DNA from: Arion vulgaris
Lineage: Eukaryota > Mollusca > Gastropoda > Stylommatophora > Arionidae
Assembly (NCBI GenBank): GCA_020796225.1
Contig: CM036758.1
Location: 28,717,099-28,781,098 of the forward strand
DNA: 64,000 nt
Direction: 5' to 3'
The notes below the pieces were generated by a model. That model was not told where the DNA came from and did not search any database. It saw only the letters and a list, made by a program, of their open reading frames with translations. Both the position numbers and the translations under genes were made by a program. Numbering within the stretch: the first letter of the stretch is position 1; each line of letters starts with the position of its first letter. Shown here piece after piece: positions 48,801 to 60,800 of the stretch.

Positions 48801-51800
48801 ATTTTCAAAATTACATTGGGGACTCCTGCTGGCGTTACAGTGTTCAGCACTGCCGCTGAGACCTTTGTGTGTAAGAAAGAGTTTGACGCCACAGTTATTC
48901 ACTGAAGTGCAATGATGTTTCTGTCAATCAATCACTCATTGCACAATATAGCATATGGTTTGAAAATGGGTTCTTTATTTCAACTATATACTCATCATCA
49001 TCTGCTAAGACAAAGTACTTAATGGTGTGCAGTGATGTCAGTACTGTTAAATTACTAACAAATAACAAGCTGAAACTCCTACATGATCTAGATCCCATTA
49101 TTTGTGAACAAATAATATAAGCTACTGCTCCCTCCCAAGTATGCTATGAAAGACAACTAAATACATTGGGTCTAGTTGCATCACCAACCTAATAATGTAC
49201 TAGAATTTAAATACATACTAAGTCCTATATCACAACAAGATGACCTACATATTAGAGTACAATCTCTTTGAAGTAGTGCTATCATATGACACTCCTTAAG
49301 TTGTGAGAATGTGACAGTACAGAATGAATTGTGCAGCGAAAATTTATGTTACTTTTACAATTTTGCCCCCAGGCTGAGGAACATTGAGAGTAACATGCAG
49401 ACAGCTATTGAGTTTACTCCAGAGAGTTTTGGCCAGGTACTCATGTTATATGTGGATTGTAAGGTCAATGGATGTCCAGTGAAAGCATTTGTTGACTCAG
49501 GTGAGTTTACACTGTAAATCTATCTATCTACCAGTTGTCAGATGTACCTCGATTTTTCTATCCACACTATGATCTTCTGTGGGTGTGTTCAACTGTGAGC
49601 TTATCAGTCACAAGCTCTGCTTCATGTCTTTTCTCCTTCATCTGTTTTTTTCATTCTACAGTTTGGATCTTTGTTTACTAGCACATCTGATGATACTTTG
49701 AAATATTATTATTATTATATACTACTTTTTTTTTTTTTTAAACATTCCCTCTTGATTTACTAATGACTACTTGTGTGTGTCTAGATGCATCCAAATGAGA
49801 AATATTTGATCTCAAAAGTGTGTACTGAAATGGAATTCCATCATGTTTATGTGCTATGCTGCTGATAATTTTTAACTTGTTGAAAGTGACTGATTACCTA
49901 TGTATGTGTTCTAAGTGTAAAATTATAAATTGTAACCACTTTTGCTAGTTCTTGTGTCCTTTGTTTAGTACACTGCATATTCTCCTGTACCCATTCTACC
50001 GTACTTTCTTAGTCTCTCTATTTCATTCAAGAGATGGTGATGAATTTGCAACTCTGATCAGGCTGCAAGAATATCAAATCAAATGAGGTGTAGTCAAACA
50101 AGAAGGCTATGTTCTGAGCCAAAGAAGAATGGTAGGTCAACACAGAACTCGCACCATAATTTGCTGATGGATAACTTGAGGAAGAGGTTGGAGGACTAAC
50201 TGGTTTGATGTGCAGTGAGGATGATGTGTCAACTAAACTAAAAACTTCTACCATGTGGTGTAGAAGTCATCCAGAGAGAACACTTGCATGTTCTTATCAG
50301 CTGTCACTCTTCTGGCCTGGTACCAGCCCAAGCCTCAGTCCTTCAGAGACTTGTTCTTCCATCACATTCTGGGTCATTCTCAAGGTCTACATCCTTCTCT
50401 TGACTTCCCATGCTGCTTTAAGATTTTCTTTTTTCTCTATTGTTTTAGTAATAATATCTTTAAGGCAAACAGGCGATTGACCTGTTGTGCATTTGCATTG
50501 TGCAGAGACTGCCCCCATGCAGTCCGATTGACTGGCTTTGTTGTGTCACAGACTACTTCTTTATATGCAGAAAGTACTTGGGTCTGGTCAGAATCTCTCT
50601 TCCACTCTTAGCGCAGGATTGGGGCAGTTTACAAGTTCATTCTACACGTTTATAATAGAGCAGTTTGTATTTAGCATATCCCATGTTCTTCTTGGAATAA
50701 ATGGCTGCAACTGTCTCTCTCTCTCTATTTTTTTTTCTATTCTTGAACAGTATCTGAAGCCATGTGCTCCACTTGTCTCTGGACTTCACTTTTATTGTTC
50801 TTCATTAGTGTTGTTGACTTGTCTACCTCTGTTTCTCTTCCAGACCAGGTTGTGTTTTGTTATAGCATCTTCTTACTACACTAGAGCTTAGTCTTAGTAG
50901 AACTTGATTGCTTTATTTTTTTTTTGTAGGCCGTCCCAGATGTGCCATACCAGGTGGACCCCGTACAACGGAACGTGAAAACGTTTATAAAACTATCAAG
51001 CCCCATCAATCCTTCGATCGATGGCACTCCCAGTTTTGTACAAGGGTAGCCATGTGGCTTAATGAAGGCTTCGACCTTCGGCTCGATCAAATGGGCACTA
51101 GTTCCGTAACACAAGCTGATATCTTTGTAAACCCATATAATGAGCCACGTGACAGATATCAAGCGATACAGATACTACACTTTGATCTTAGCCAAAAGGC
51201 CGAAGCGATTTGATTGCTTTAGTAAAACATTACAGTTTAACTCTTTCCACGCCCATTTATTTCCTCAATTTTCAAGCAATTAATTCAAGGGAAGTAAAAA
51301 AATAATTTTTTTAAAAATTACGATCCCAACTACTCGTCAATAAAGAAACATATATATATTATTATATACTAAATTGAAGAAAACTGGACAACCAATAGAA
51401 TAACAAGGTTGAAAAGTACTATAAGTAAAATAGTAGAAGTAGAACTAGAAAGACTTCTTACAAGGGAAGCAACTCTATGGCGCAGTGTGCGGCTTAAAGC
51501 GTGAAACGGACTTCCGCCGTGGCGCAGTGTGCGGCTTAAAGCGTGGAAAGAGTTAATATTAGTAAAACACTACAATTTAATATTAGTAAAACATTACAGT
51601 TTAATATTACTAAAACATTACAGTTTAATATTAGTAAAACACTACATCTTAATAGTAATAAAACATTACAGTTTAATATTAGTAAAACATGACAGTTTAA
51701 TCTTTTGTAAATTACATTATAGCCTTAGAACACTATCAAGTAGTTATGATAGTAAAGACCATATTTTTAGTAAAACACTAGAGTTGAATATTAGTAAAAT

Positions 51801-54800
51801 ATTACAGCCTTGTCTTAGAAAATAATTGTTAAGGTTTCTCAAAGTTATTGCTGGTCTTGCAGGTGCCCAGATGACAATCATGAGTCAGTCATGTGCAGAG
51901 AGGTGCCATATTATGAGACTAGTGGACAAACGTTGGTCTGGGGTAGCCAAAGGTGTTGGTACACAGGCCATCCTGGGTCGTGTTCACTTATGTAAGTTGT
52001 GTCTCCCACTGTTTTCTAATGCATCACAAGTTTCAATTTGCTATTTTCAGTTCTATTTTCAACAAGAAACATTACATCCATACCTCATGTTAACAGCATG
52101 TTAGACTCTTAGGACTGATCAAAACCACAATCATTTTTATTCAATCTACTATTGTTGAAATGGAGATATGATTCCAGGACTGAGATATACAGATATAACA
52201 TAGTTCTCCTTTCAAATAGTATCAAAGGATTAGAACAGCTAATCTTGTCTCTTGTGAAACACAGTGAAGACCAGAACTATTTCTTGATTGCAAATAAACC
52301 TAAGATTGCATTACATAGACTGATATGTCAGCCCACAATTGTCATCACTAATGAAGACATTGACATCAAGTAGTAGCATGTCCCTTGCAGAACGTCGCAT
52401 TCATCACAGCCCGCCTGAAAAGCTCTCTGTCTCCTGCAAGTTCTCTGCCTCTTCCAGCGTCATGTTCAAGGTTTCTTTGATGTCCTGCTGCCAACTTCGT
52501 CTTGGTTGTCCCCTGCCTCGTTTTCCAGGAACCATGCCTTCCATTACTTTTCTCTCCAGACCACTGTGGCGTTTAATGTGGCCAAAATATTTCATCTTCC
52601 GGGACATGATGTTATTTATGAGCCAATGCTCCCTGATATTCAGGTCTTGTAGGATGTCATTGTTTCTTCTCTTCTCTGTCCAGGATGTTCTAAGGACTTT
52701 TCTATAGCACTTTGTTTCAAAAGCTTCAATTTTGTTTTTAATGTTTGTGTTATGGTCCACGATTCACATCCATATGTTGCCACAGGAAATATGCATGTTC
52801 TTAGAAGTCTTACTTTTGTTTTTTGCTTGTGTCATGCCATAGTTTCTTCATGCTCACCAACCTCTGGAAAGCCATGGCTAGCCTTCTTTTAACTTCTTTT
52901 GTACATTCTCCATTGTTGTTCATTATAGAACCAAGATGTTCAAAATCTGTGACGTTCTCAATGTTTTCATTATTGATGGTAATTTTATCTGAAACATTGA
53001 CAATGTTACAAATATTGAATATCTTGACTCCCTAATTAACAACAATGAAGATTGTACAAAAGAAATCAGAAGGAAACTAGTCATGACAATTCTCATGATA
53101 ATTGTTATGAAGAATCTACATGAGCAAGAACACAAAAAATAAAACTTTGAAGGACATGCGGTTTTCCTTTGGCAACATGTGGATGTAAATCATAATTATG
53201 CAAGCATTAAAGAAGAAAATATAATCTTTTGAGACAATGGACTGCAGACAAATTCTTAGAACATCCTGGACAAAGAAGATAAAAATAGACATTCTACATC
53301 TGCAGTAGACTGGAAGACAAACACTGGATACGATTATGGAAAAAACTTCCTCAAAGACCTAAACAGAACAGACCAGGTCATTATATTTAGATTACGACTG
53401 GACACTGCAGACTCAACAAACACTTATATAGACTAGGAATAGGTCAAACAGCTCTCTGCCAGTGTCAGCAGGCGGAACAGACGCCAGAGCATGTCCTGCA
53501 AGGCTGTCCTCTCCTGGGGGAGCTGAGAAGCAACATGTGGCCACACTCAGTTGACCTGAAAACCAAGCTTTGGGAAAACCTGACAGACCTGAAGCTGACT
53601 GCCCAGTTTGTGGTCCACAGTAATTATACATGATCAGAGATCGATGAAGAGAGACATTCTACAAAGTCTGAACATTTTGGAATATTTCTCTCATAAACAA
53701 TATCATATTTGAAAATTGAAATAGTTTATACATTACATTTACAGTAGTTTAGAGAGACTATTGGATAAGGACACTAAAGTTAGCTTAAATCAATCCAGCA
53801 ATTTAGGAGTTTGAAATTACACTTTGTACAAGTAGAACTGGTTGCTTGAGAGAGCAACCCATGAACCATCAGTATGCATACCCTTCTACAACTGTTGGGG
53901 AGACTGGGCACTATGGGTCTGCATGGAGTGCTGTGATGTCAGTTCAATAACCAATAGAGAGAACAATAATGGAAGGCATGACACCTGAAACACTAGGCAG
54001 GGGATGACCCAAGATGACAGTGGCAGCAGGACGTTTAGACAAACTTTGAACATGATATTGGAAGAGTTGGGAGAACTTGCTAGGAGTTGAGAGTTTTGTA
54101 CATGGGCTGTCATGAGAGCAATGATCTGCAATAGACATGTTACATGAGGAGAGAGACTACATGGGCTGTCATGAGAGCAATGATCTGCAATAGACATGTT
54201 ACATGAGGAGAGAGACTATTTTACTATAATGTGACATGACAGACAATGGAAATTAACATTATACATTGCCTGTATTTTATTTAGGTCAGATTCAGATTGG
54301 CAGTGCATTCCTCCAGTCTTCATTTTCTATACTGGAAAACCAGCCCATGGACATGTTATTGGGATTAGATATGCTCAAAAGACACCAGGTAATTCTTGAA
54401 AACTTGCCTTGTTTGTGTCATGTTGTCTTCCTTTTATATGGATTGGTGGCCAAGACTGTACAGATACTGTGTTAGACAGGGTGTACTTCCTTTGCTGAAT
54501 TTCAGTTTGGAATATCTTCATTGCGCTCTGGACATGTCCATAAGTGCTCTGATTGCCTTCGCAATATCTCCAACAGTGTCCAGCAATTAAGGGGGGATTC
54601 GGTAGTAAGGGGATCATGAAGCTATTTTCGTTGTTTTCACATTAATGTAAAATTTATATAACCATTTTGAAAGATTATGACTTTGAATAGTAGAAAAAAT
54701 GAGTTAAAAATGTCAAAGCGTTGCCATGGAAACAATACAAAATGGCCACCAAAAACAAAATTCCAAATCCCTAAGGCTCTGAATCTAATGAATGTAAATG

Positions 54801-57800
54801 AATTCTGTTTTCACTCTAAGGTGCACAATTGTAATATCTAAAATATTACACATGATTTTTTTTGGATATATTAAATATTTAATTTAAAAAAAAATTTTAG
54901 GTAAAAATGTCCTCAAAATTCGGTCATAAAAAGTTGTTATTTGAGGGTGTGTTTACCCAAAAATTCATAAAAAATGTAATATTTAATATATCCTAAAATC
55001 ATGTGTAATTTTTTAGATATTACAATTGCTCACCTTAGAGTGAAAACAGATTTCATTTATATTCATTACTTTCAGAGCCTTAGGGATTTAAAATTTTGTG
55101 TTTGGTGGCCATTTTTTTATTGTTTCCATGGCAACGTGTTGACATATTTATGAAAACTAAACTTTTTCTATTCGTTTAAGTCATAATATCTCAAAATTAT
55201 AATACAAATTCTACATTAATATGAAAGCAACGAAAAAAGTTTCAAGACGAAATCCCCTTAACTGTACCAATTCAATGTTTATTGATGAGCCTACTCATAC
55301 ACCAATTGTGTTTTTTTTTCTTTTCTGGCCACTCCAATCTTCAATCCAAGTTCTACAGGGTGTTCAACTTAAAAGCAGCCCCAGTGATAAATAGAAATTT
55401 GCCAGGTACGCATTGCATCTCGTCTATTTACTATTTAAACCGGTTCTGATCAGCTTGTCCTACGTCACATTTGTTCATCGTCCCTTCCTGCACTACAATT
55501 ACACACCATCACACAACCTTGACATGTACTACGTCATAACTGAACCTTCTCATTTCCATACATATATGCCAGATTAGTTTCATTCACAGGCTGCTTTTAA
55601 GTTGAACACCATGTAGAAGTCAATATAGATTGGTTTAGATGAAAATCCTTTTGCTGCCACCTCTATCTTAAGTATTACCGACAAAACTTCAACAGTTTAA
55701 AATTCAGTGAAATTGTGCTTCTCAATTAGTGGGAAGCTGTGCTTTTCAATTGTTGCAACTCAGCTACCCTTTAAAAATCTCCCAGGCATGTGTCACGGAG
55801 GGGTCACTTTGTGGCTGATTTTGTTAACCAAACCAACACGGAGGACAACAGTTACTAGTTATAAGTCCATCTCAATTTGCATAGAGTATCGGACACCACA
55901 TGTTGTCTTCGATAGTGGTACAGTGTGCTTTTCAGTAATATGTGCTAAAACAAATAGTAGTATATTTTCATCATATAGCAGACAGATATTACATTATTTA
56001 ATCAGATCACTAAGTTAATGTTGCTGGTCATTTCATTTCAAAGAAATATTGATGTGAGTGAGCATGCTATTGAAACTATGAAGAGTATTCTCATCTAAGC
56101 CAACACAGAAGGGGTTAAAATTGTCATGTGTTCTGCAATTTACATGTATATGTATGGAGTTTACTTGTGTCATTTTACAACCACTAGATATTACACAAAT
56201 ATTTAGGATATGTAGTGTTACTTGGATAAGCTTGTCTCAGATGAAGTTTGGATATTGTTTCATTTAAAATTGGTGTGTATCACCATGTATTTTATTTGTG
56301 GTTTATTTTGTTGAAATATTATATCAAGTTAGTTAGTTCCTTTCGTGCCAAAGGCGGCACATAGGACAGAGGTTTTAGATCTCCATGTGATGCGGTTCAT
56401 TGCTAGCAGTTGGAGATCTTGTATGGTTTTACATCCCAATAGTTTACTTTCTTGTTGGATGGTTCTTCAAGAGTGGTCTTTGGTCTTCCAAGTATCATAG
56501 GTAGAAATAATCAAATATTTCCTGAGCCTAAATGTGTTCAACTTTTGAGTACCTTATTAAACCAGATATAAACATATAGCCCAATCTGGTCAATAAGCTT
56601 GGAGAAGGGGGGCTGCTCACCTGTTTGTTGAGTAACATTTGACTTTGATTACTTTGTTTGTTGTAGATTAACTAACATTTGATGATGACTTCAATGCTAT
56701 AGTATTGTATGTGTCTTCTTTAAATCTGTCAGTGTGTTATTGACTTGAAGAAGAACAAGCTAGAAATTGGAACTACAGGGACATCAACTTCTTTCCTAGG
56801 AGAGGTCGACTTGCCTGAGCATGCTCGATCAAATCAATTGAATTCTCTGGGAAATGATGCAGACCAGAAGATGACTGAAGCACAGTCTCGTTCAGCTAAG
56901 CAGGACAGTAAGTTGAAATATGGATAAAGGAATTGATGTATTGTGTGTGGAGTTACGGATATCTGCATAGATAAATTGTGGGGAAATGTGTTACAATGGA
57001 AACTGGTAAACTGCTTATATTATTTGTGGTTAATTTAAACTGGAAAACTGCTTATATTATTTGTGGTTAATTTAAACTGGAAAGCTGCTTATATTATTTG
57101 TGGTTAATTTAAACTGGTAAACTGCTTATATTATTTGTGGTTAATTTAAACTGGTAAACTGCTTATATTATTTGTGGTTAATTTAAACTGGTAAACTGCT
57201 TATATTATTTGTGGTTAATTTAAACTGGAAAGCTGCTTATATTATTTGTGGTTAATTTAAACTGGTAAACTGCTTATATTATTTGTGGTTAATTTAAACT
57301 GGTAAACTGCTTATATTATTTGTGGTTAATTTAAACTGGAAAACTGCTTATATTATTTGTTGTTAACCCTCTTATTCCTGGAGCGGCCCGAATGCGCCCG
57401 TTATCGGTATTTTTTTTTTTTTTTTTGGATCCAGAAGCACTTGAGCTTTCAGCTCTTCGCTCGTTGCCATGGACATCGAATCTCTCGTTCGGTGCCACGA
57501 ACACCGTGAATCTGGGGAATCTGTGGCTTTTTCTGCCTGCCCAGGAATTGAACCCATAACACAGAGGGCTAGTCACCCACAGTCCAACGCGCTACGAACA
57601 CGCTGGCACGCGGCCCGTTATCGGATAAACCTGTAGCCGTACCACCCGCGGTATATACCTTTAAATCGTTTTTTCTATATCTTTCCTGCGAATAGACACG
57701 CTAAATTTAGCCCTGTCATTGCCGATAATGGCTGCTGCCATTTTAGAAATCCGCGTGTTTCTAGTGTATTTGGTTCGATCGCTAATATTTGAAAAGTCCT

Positions 57801-60800
57801 TATATTTTCTGGAAAATTTGTTGTGATTTATGATTCAGTTGATGGAAAATTTGCCGTCGAGATCGTGGATAAATCGGATTGAGATATAATTAATTCAAGA
57901 TTTACGTGCGAAAATATATAAGACGCTAGTTCTAGTGTTTACGACGATTTGCGTAACTATTAGTTACGATGAATTACGATTGTCGATGGATGCGAACACC
58001 GCCGCTTTCCTCTGTCCACCCAGGTTGTAAAGTTGAGAGAGAATAGTCACAACAGCTGAGCACTATCAATATCGAACAATTTAGTGAAGAAATAGGTTCT
58101 GCAAATGACATTGATTCAGATTCAGAGTATTGTCTATTTGTGATTACCGTCTATTACTGTATCCGCATTTTACGAGGTATATTTTAGAACTAGACAAGAG
58201 CTAACCAACGATTTGCTCTATGAAAATTTTAAAAATCCAGATCCTTCATGGACACTCCCTTTTTATTACATTAATATCTTCTTTATGTAAACTATATGTG
58301 TCGAACTCACCAGTTACCTTACTACAGAATGTTTGGTTTACCGATAAACTGTTGAATGTGCCTGCTTTGTCAAATATAGTGTCAAGAAATAGATTTGAAG
58401 GTATCAGCAAATATTTGTACTTCAATGTCAATTCCAAATTCGCTCCATGAGGACAATATGGACATGTGCAAGGTTGAACCCCTGTCTTGATTGTATGAGG
58501 GCCTCATGCCCTACAAACATGCAGGCTAGGCAACTGCAGGACTGATAAACTCCCAGATACTGCAGGACTGATCAACTCCATTCATGCCAACCATCAATGG
58601 ACTCAACTCTACTGTGGTAGAGCCGAGTTAGTGTTTCTAAATGAAGATGACGACTGCACCACAAAGGTGTGTGGAAACAAGTGATAGCTGCCCCACATGT
58701 AAAATCAACCTCTGTTAGGGAGATTGCTTTTCAACCTTTCAATTTACATTTATCCTCAATAAAACTGACATTTTTGAGTGAAACATACGTTCAATATTGT
58801 CATTCATTTTTATTTCTTCACTTGTATAATTTTTACATCCAACTTGCATGGTATTGACAACATACATGTTTACAAACTAGTACCTCATCCATTTAACTGT
58901 AAATTGAACTTTAAATCACAAATATTGATTAGAAATTGTAGTTATGAATTTTATTTCACAAGCACTTCTCATTGTTGTGGTTATCTCCTTGCCCTGGGAA
59001 TCGGTGTAACTTTTCTGAAGGCTGGGAATAAGAGGGTTAATTTAAACTGGAAAACTGCTTATATTATTTGTTGTTAATTTAAACTGGAAAACTGCTTATA
59101 TTATTTGTGGTTAATTTAAACTGGTAAACTGCTTATATTATTTGTTGTTAATTTAAACTGGAAAACTGTTTATATTATTTGTGGTTAATTTAAACTGGTA
59201 AACTGCTTATATTATTTGTTGTTAATTTAAACTGGAAAACTGTTTATATTATTTGTTGTTAATTTAAACTGGAAAACTGTTTATATTATTTGCTGCTAAT
59301 TAATGTAAACTGGAAAACTGTTTATATTATTTGCTATTAATGGAAATTGTGAAACTACCTAGATACAACACATCTTTATTCAGGACAACTCTGTAGCTGT
59401 GCTGTCCTTTCAACAAACCTGATGTCAGCAGTTACAACATGTACACAGTAGCTCTTACAAAGATTATTGCTTCTTTGCTTAGAAAGTTAGTACACATTTT
59501 TATCTTGGTGGACTTGAAAATGAACTACTGGGAATTGAACAATGATACACAAAAATTCAGTTGACATTCTGTACTGTGATAACTCTTGAACTGTGCTAAT
59601 AACCTGTGTGGAGACATGTGTCCATCTTTGATAATAAAATTGTTTGACTGCAGTACCCTACCAAGTATATGATCAAAGGCAACTATGTAAACTTATTCTT
59701 GGGTGAAGACAAGTTTTATATAAAACAATTATCTGCAGACAGAGACCACCATTACATGATGACAGAACTTCAATCTTTCAGTCTTCCTCCAGACACACAC
59801 ATTTAGTAGTGACAACTAACTACTATTTGAGCAATGAAAAGAAGGATTTATTGATGTTAATGTTTGTCTTAGACTGGAAATGAAAAGAAAGGAGTTTAAG
59901 ATGAGATCATTATTCATACAAGAAAGAAAGAAGATTGTTCTGTTGTTGAAATGGGTAGTTGATGAAATTTTATCGCTGGATGTATTCAATGTCAACTTTA
60001 GTGTTCATCAGGCTTTTGTTGAAAAACTGAAGAAAGTAGCACTATCTATTTCCAACGATTGATGCTGTTGATGCAAGTCTGTCTGCTCTCTCATTGTCAC
60101 AAAAATCTGCATGTCCAGGCCAGTAGATCCAAGTAAGCCTCTAGAGGTTAGAAACCTTGATAGATGACATCCACTCATACTGTAACAAGATATTTCAGAT
60201 CTTTCGAAGCATAGAGAACAAACAGAAGCCACAGAAAGTCATTAGAGAACAGCTATAAAGATATCAACCTCATACTGAAAGTAGTTGTCTTGTTTGCTCC
60301 ATTTCACTCTGTAATGACCATATGGTGTGTGCTAGCTAGTAAACCCCAGCCTGGTATTTAAACATCATCATTTGCAATATCTGCTACCACTCACATCATG
60401 TCACTGTTCATTCTGGTGCCTGTAACATCATTAATCATTAGTATTGTCTCACGAGTGTCGTATCTGCAGTACTTGACATATGTACTTTTGTTGGGGCGAT
60501 AGCATCAGAGGAATTTAGTTACAGATTGATTGATTGATAAGGCCACTATCATCATTGCACTTCAGTGAATAATCATGTTTGCTCCGTTGTCTATCTTACA
60601 CTGGAAGATCTCAGCAGCAATGCACAAACAAGGGTCCCATATATAATTTTAAAGAAGGTAGAAATTTTTCTAGAAATTGTTTTTGTACATTTTGTGTAAA
60701 ATGAGCTTTAACACTTTCTTTGCCACCGACGACAAAAGTTGGCGAAATACCATCTCCTTTCGCTGCGGCATCGACTTTGTCGGCAGACATGGCCGTCGAC

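Larger units (their letters stand above)
57367..59036. mobile_element. piggyBac element with transposase remains (intron 7)
   Basis: 1670 bp flanked by TTAA (57363-57366, 59037-59040), terminal inverted repeat CCCTCTTATTCC. CCCT ends and TTAA target are the piggyBac signature. It interrupts the 37-bp array and itself carries a SINE at 57408-57613. Confidence 0.95.

Noticed and set aside
43200..50530. Loose similarity of 43200-43330 and 50340-50530
   Set aside because: Only short words match; too weak to call a repeat family by eye.
50916..51209. A functional U2 snRNA gene
   Set aside because: Body is unlike U2 after about 45 nt, no Sm site or stem III/IV seen, and it carries poly(A) and a target-site duplication.
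58220..58450. Working piggyBac transposase
   Set aside because: Frames are broken and the catalytic core is missing between the mid-domain and the cysteine-rich end.
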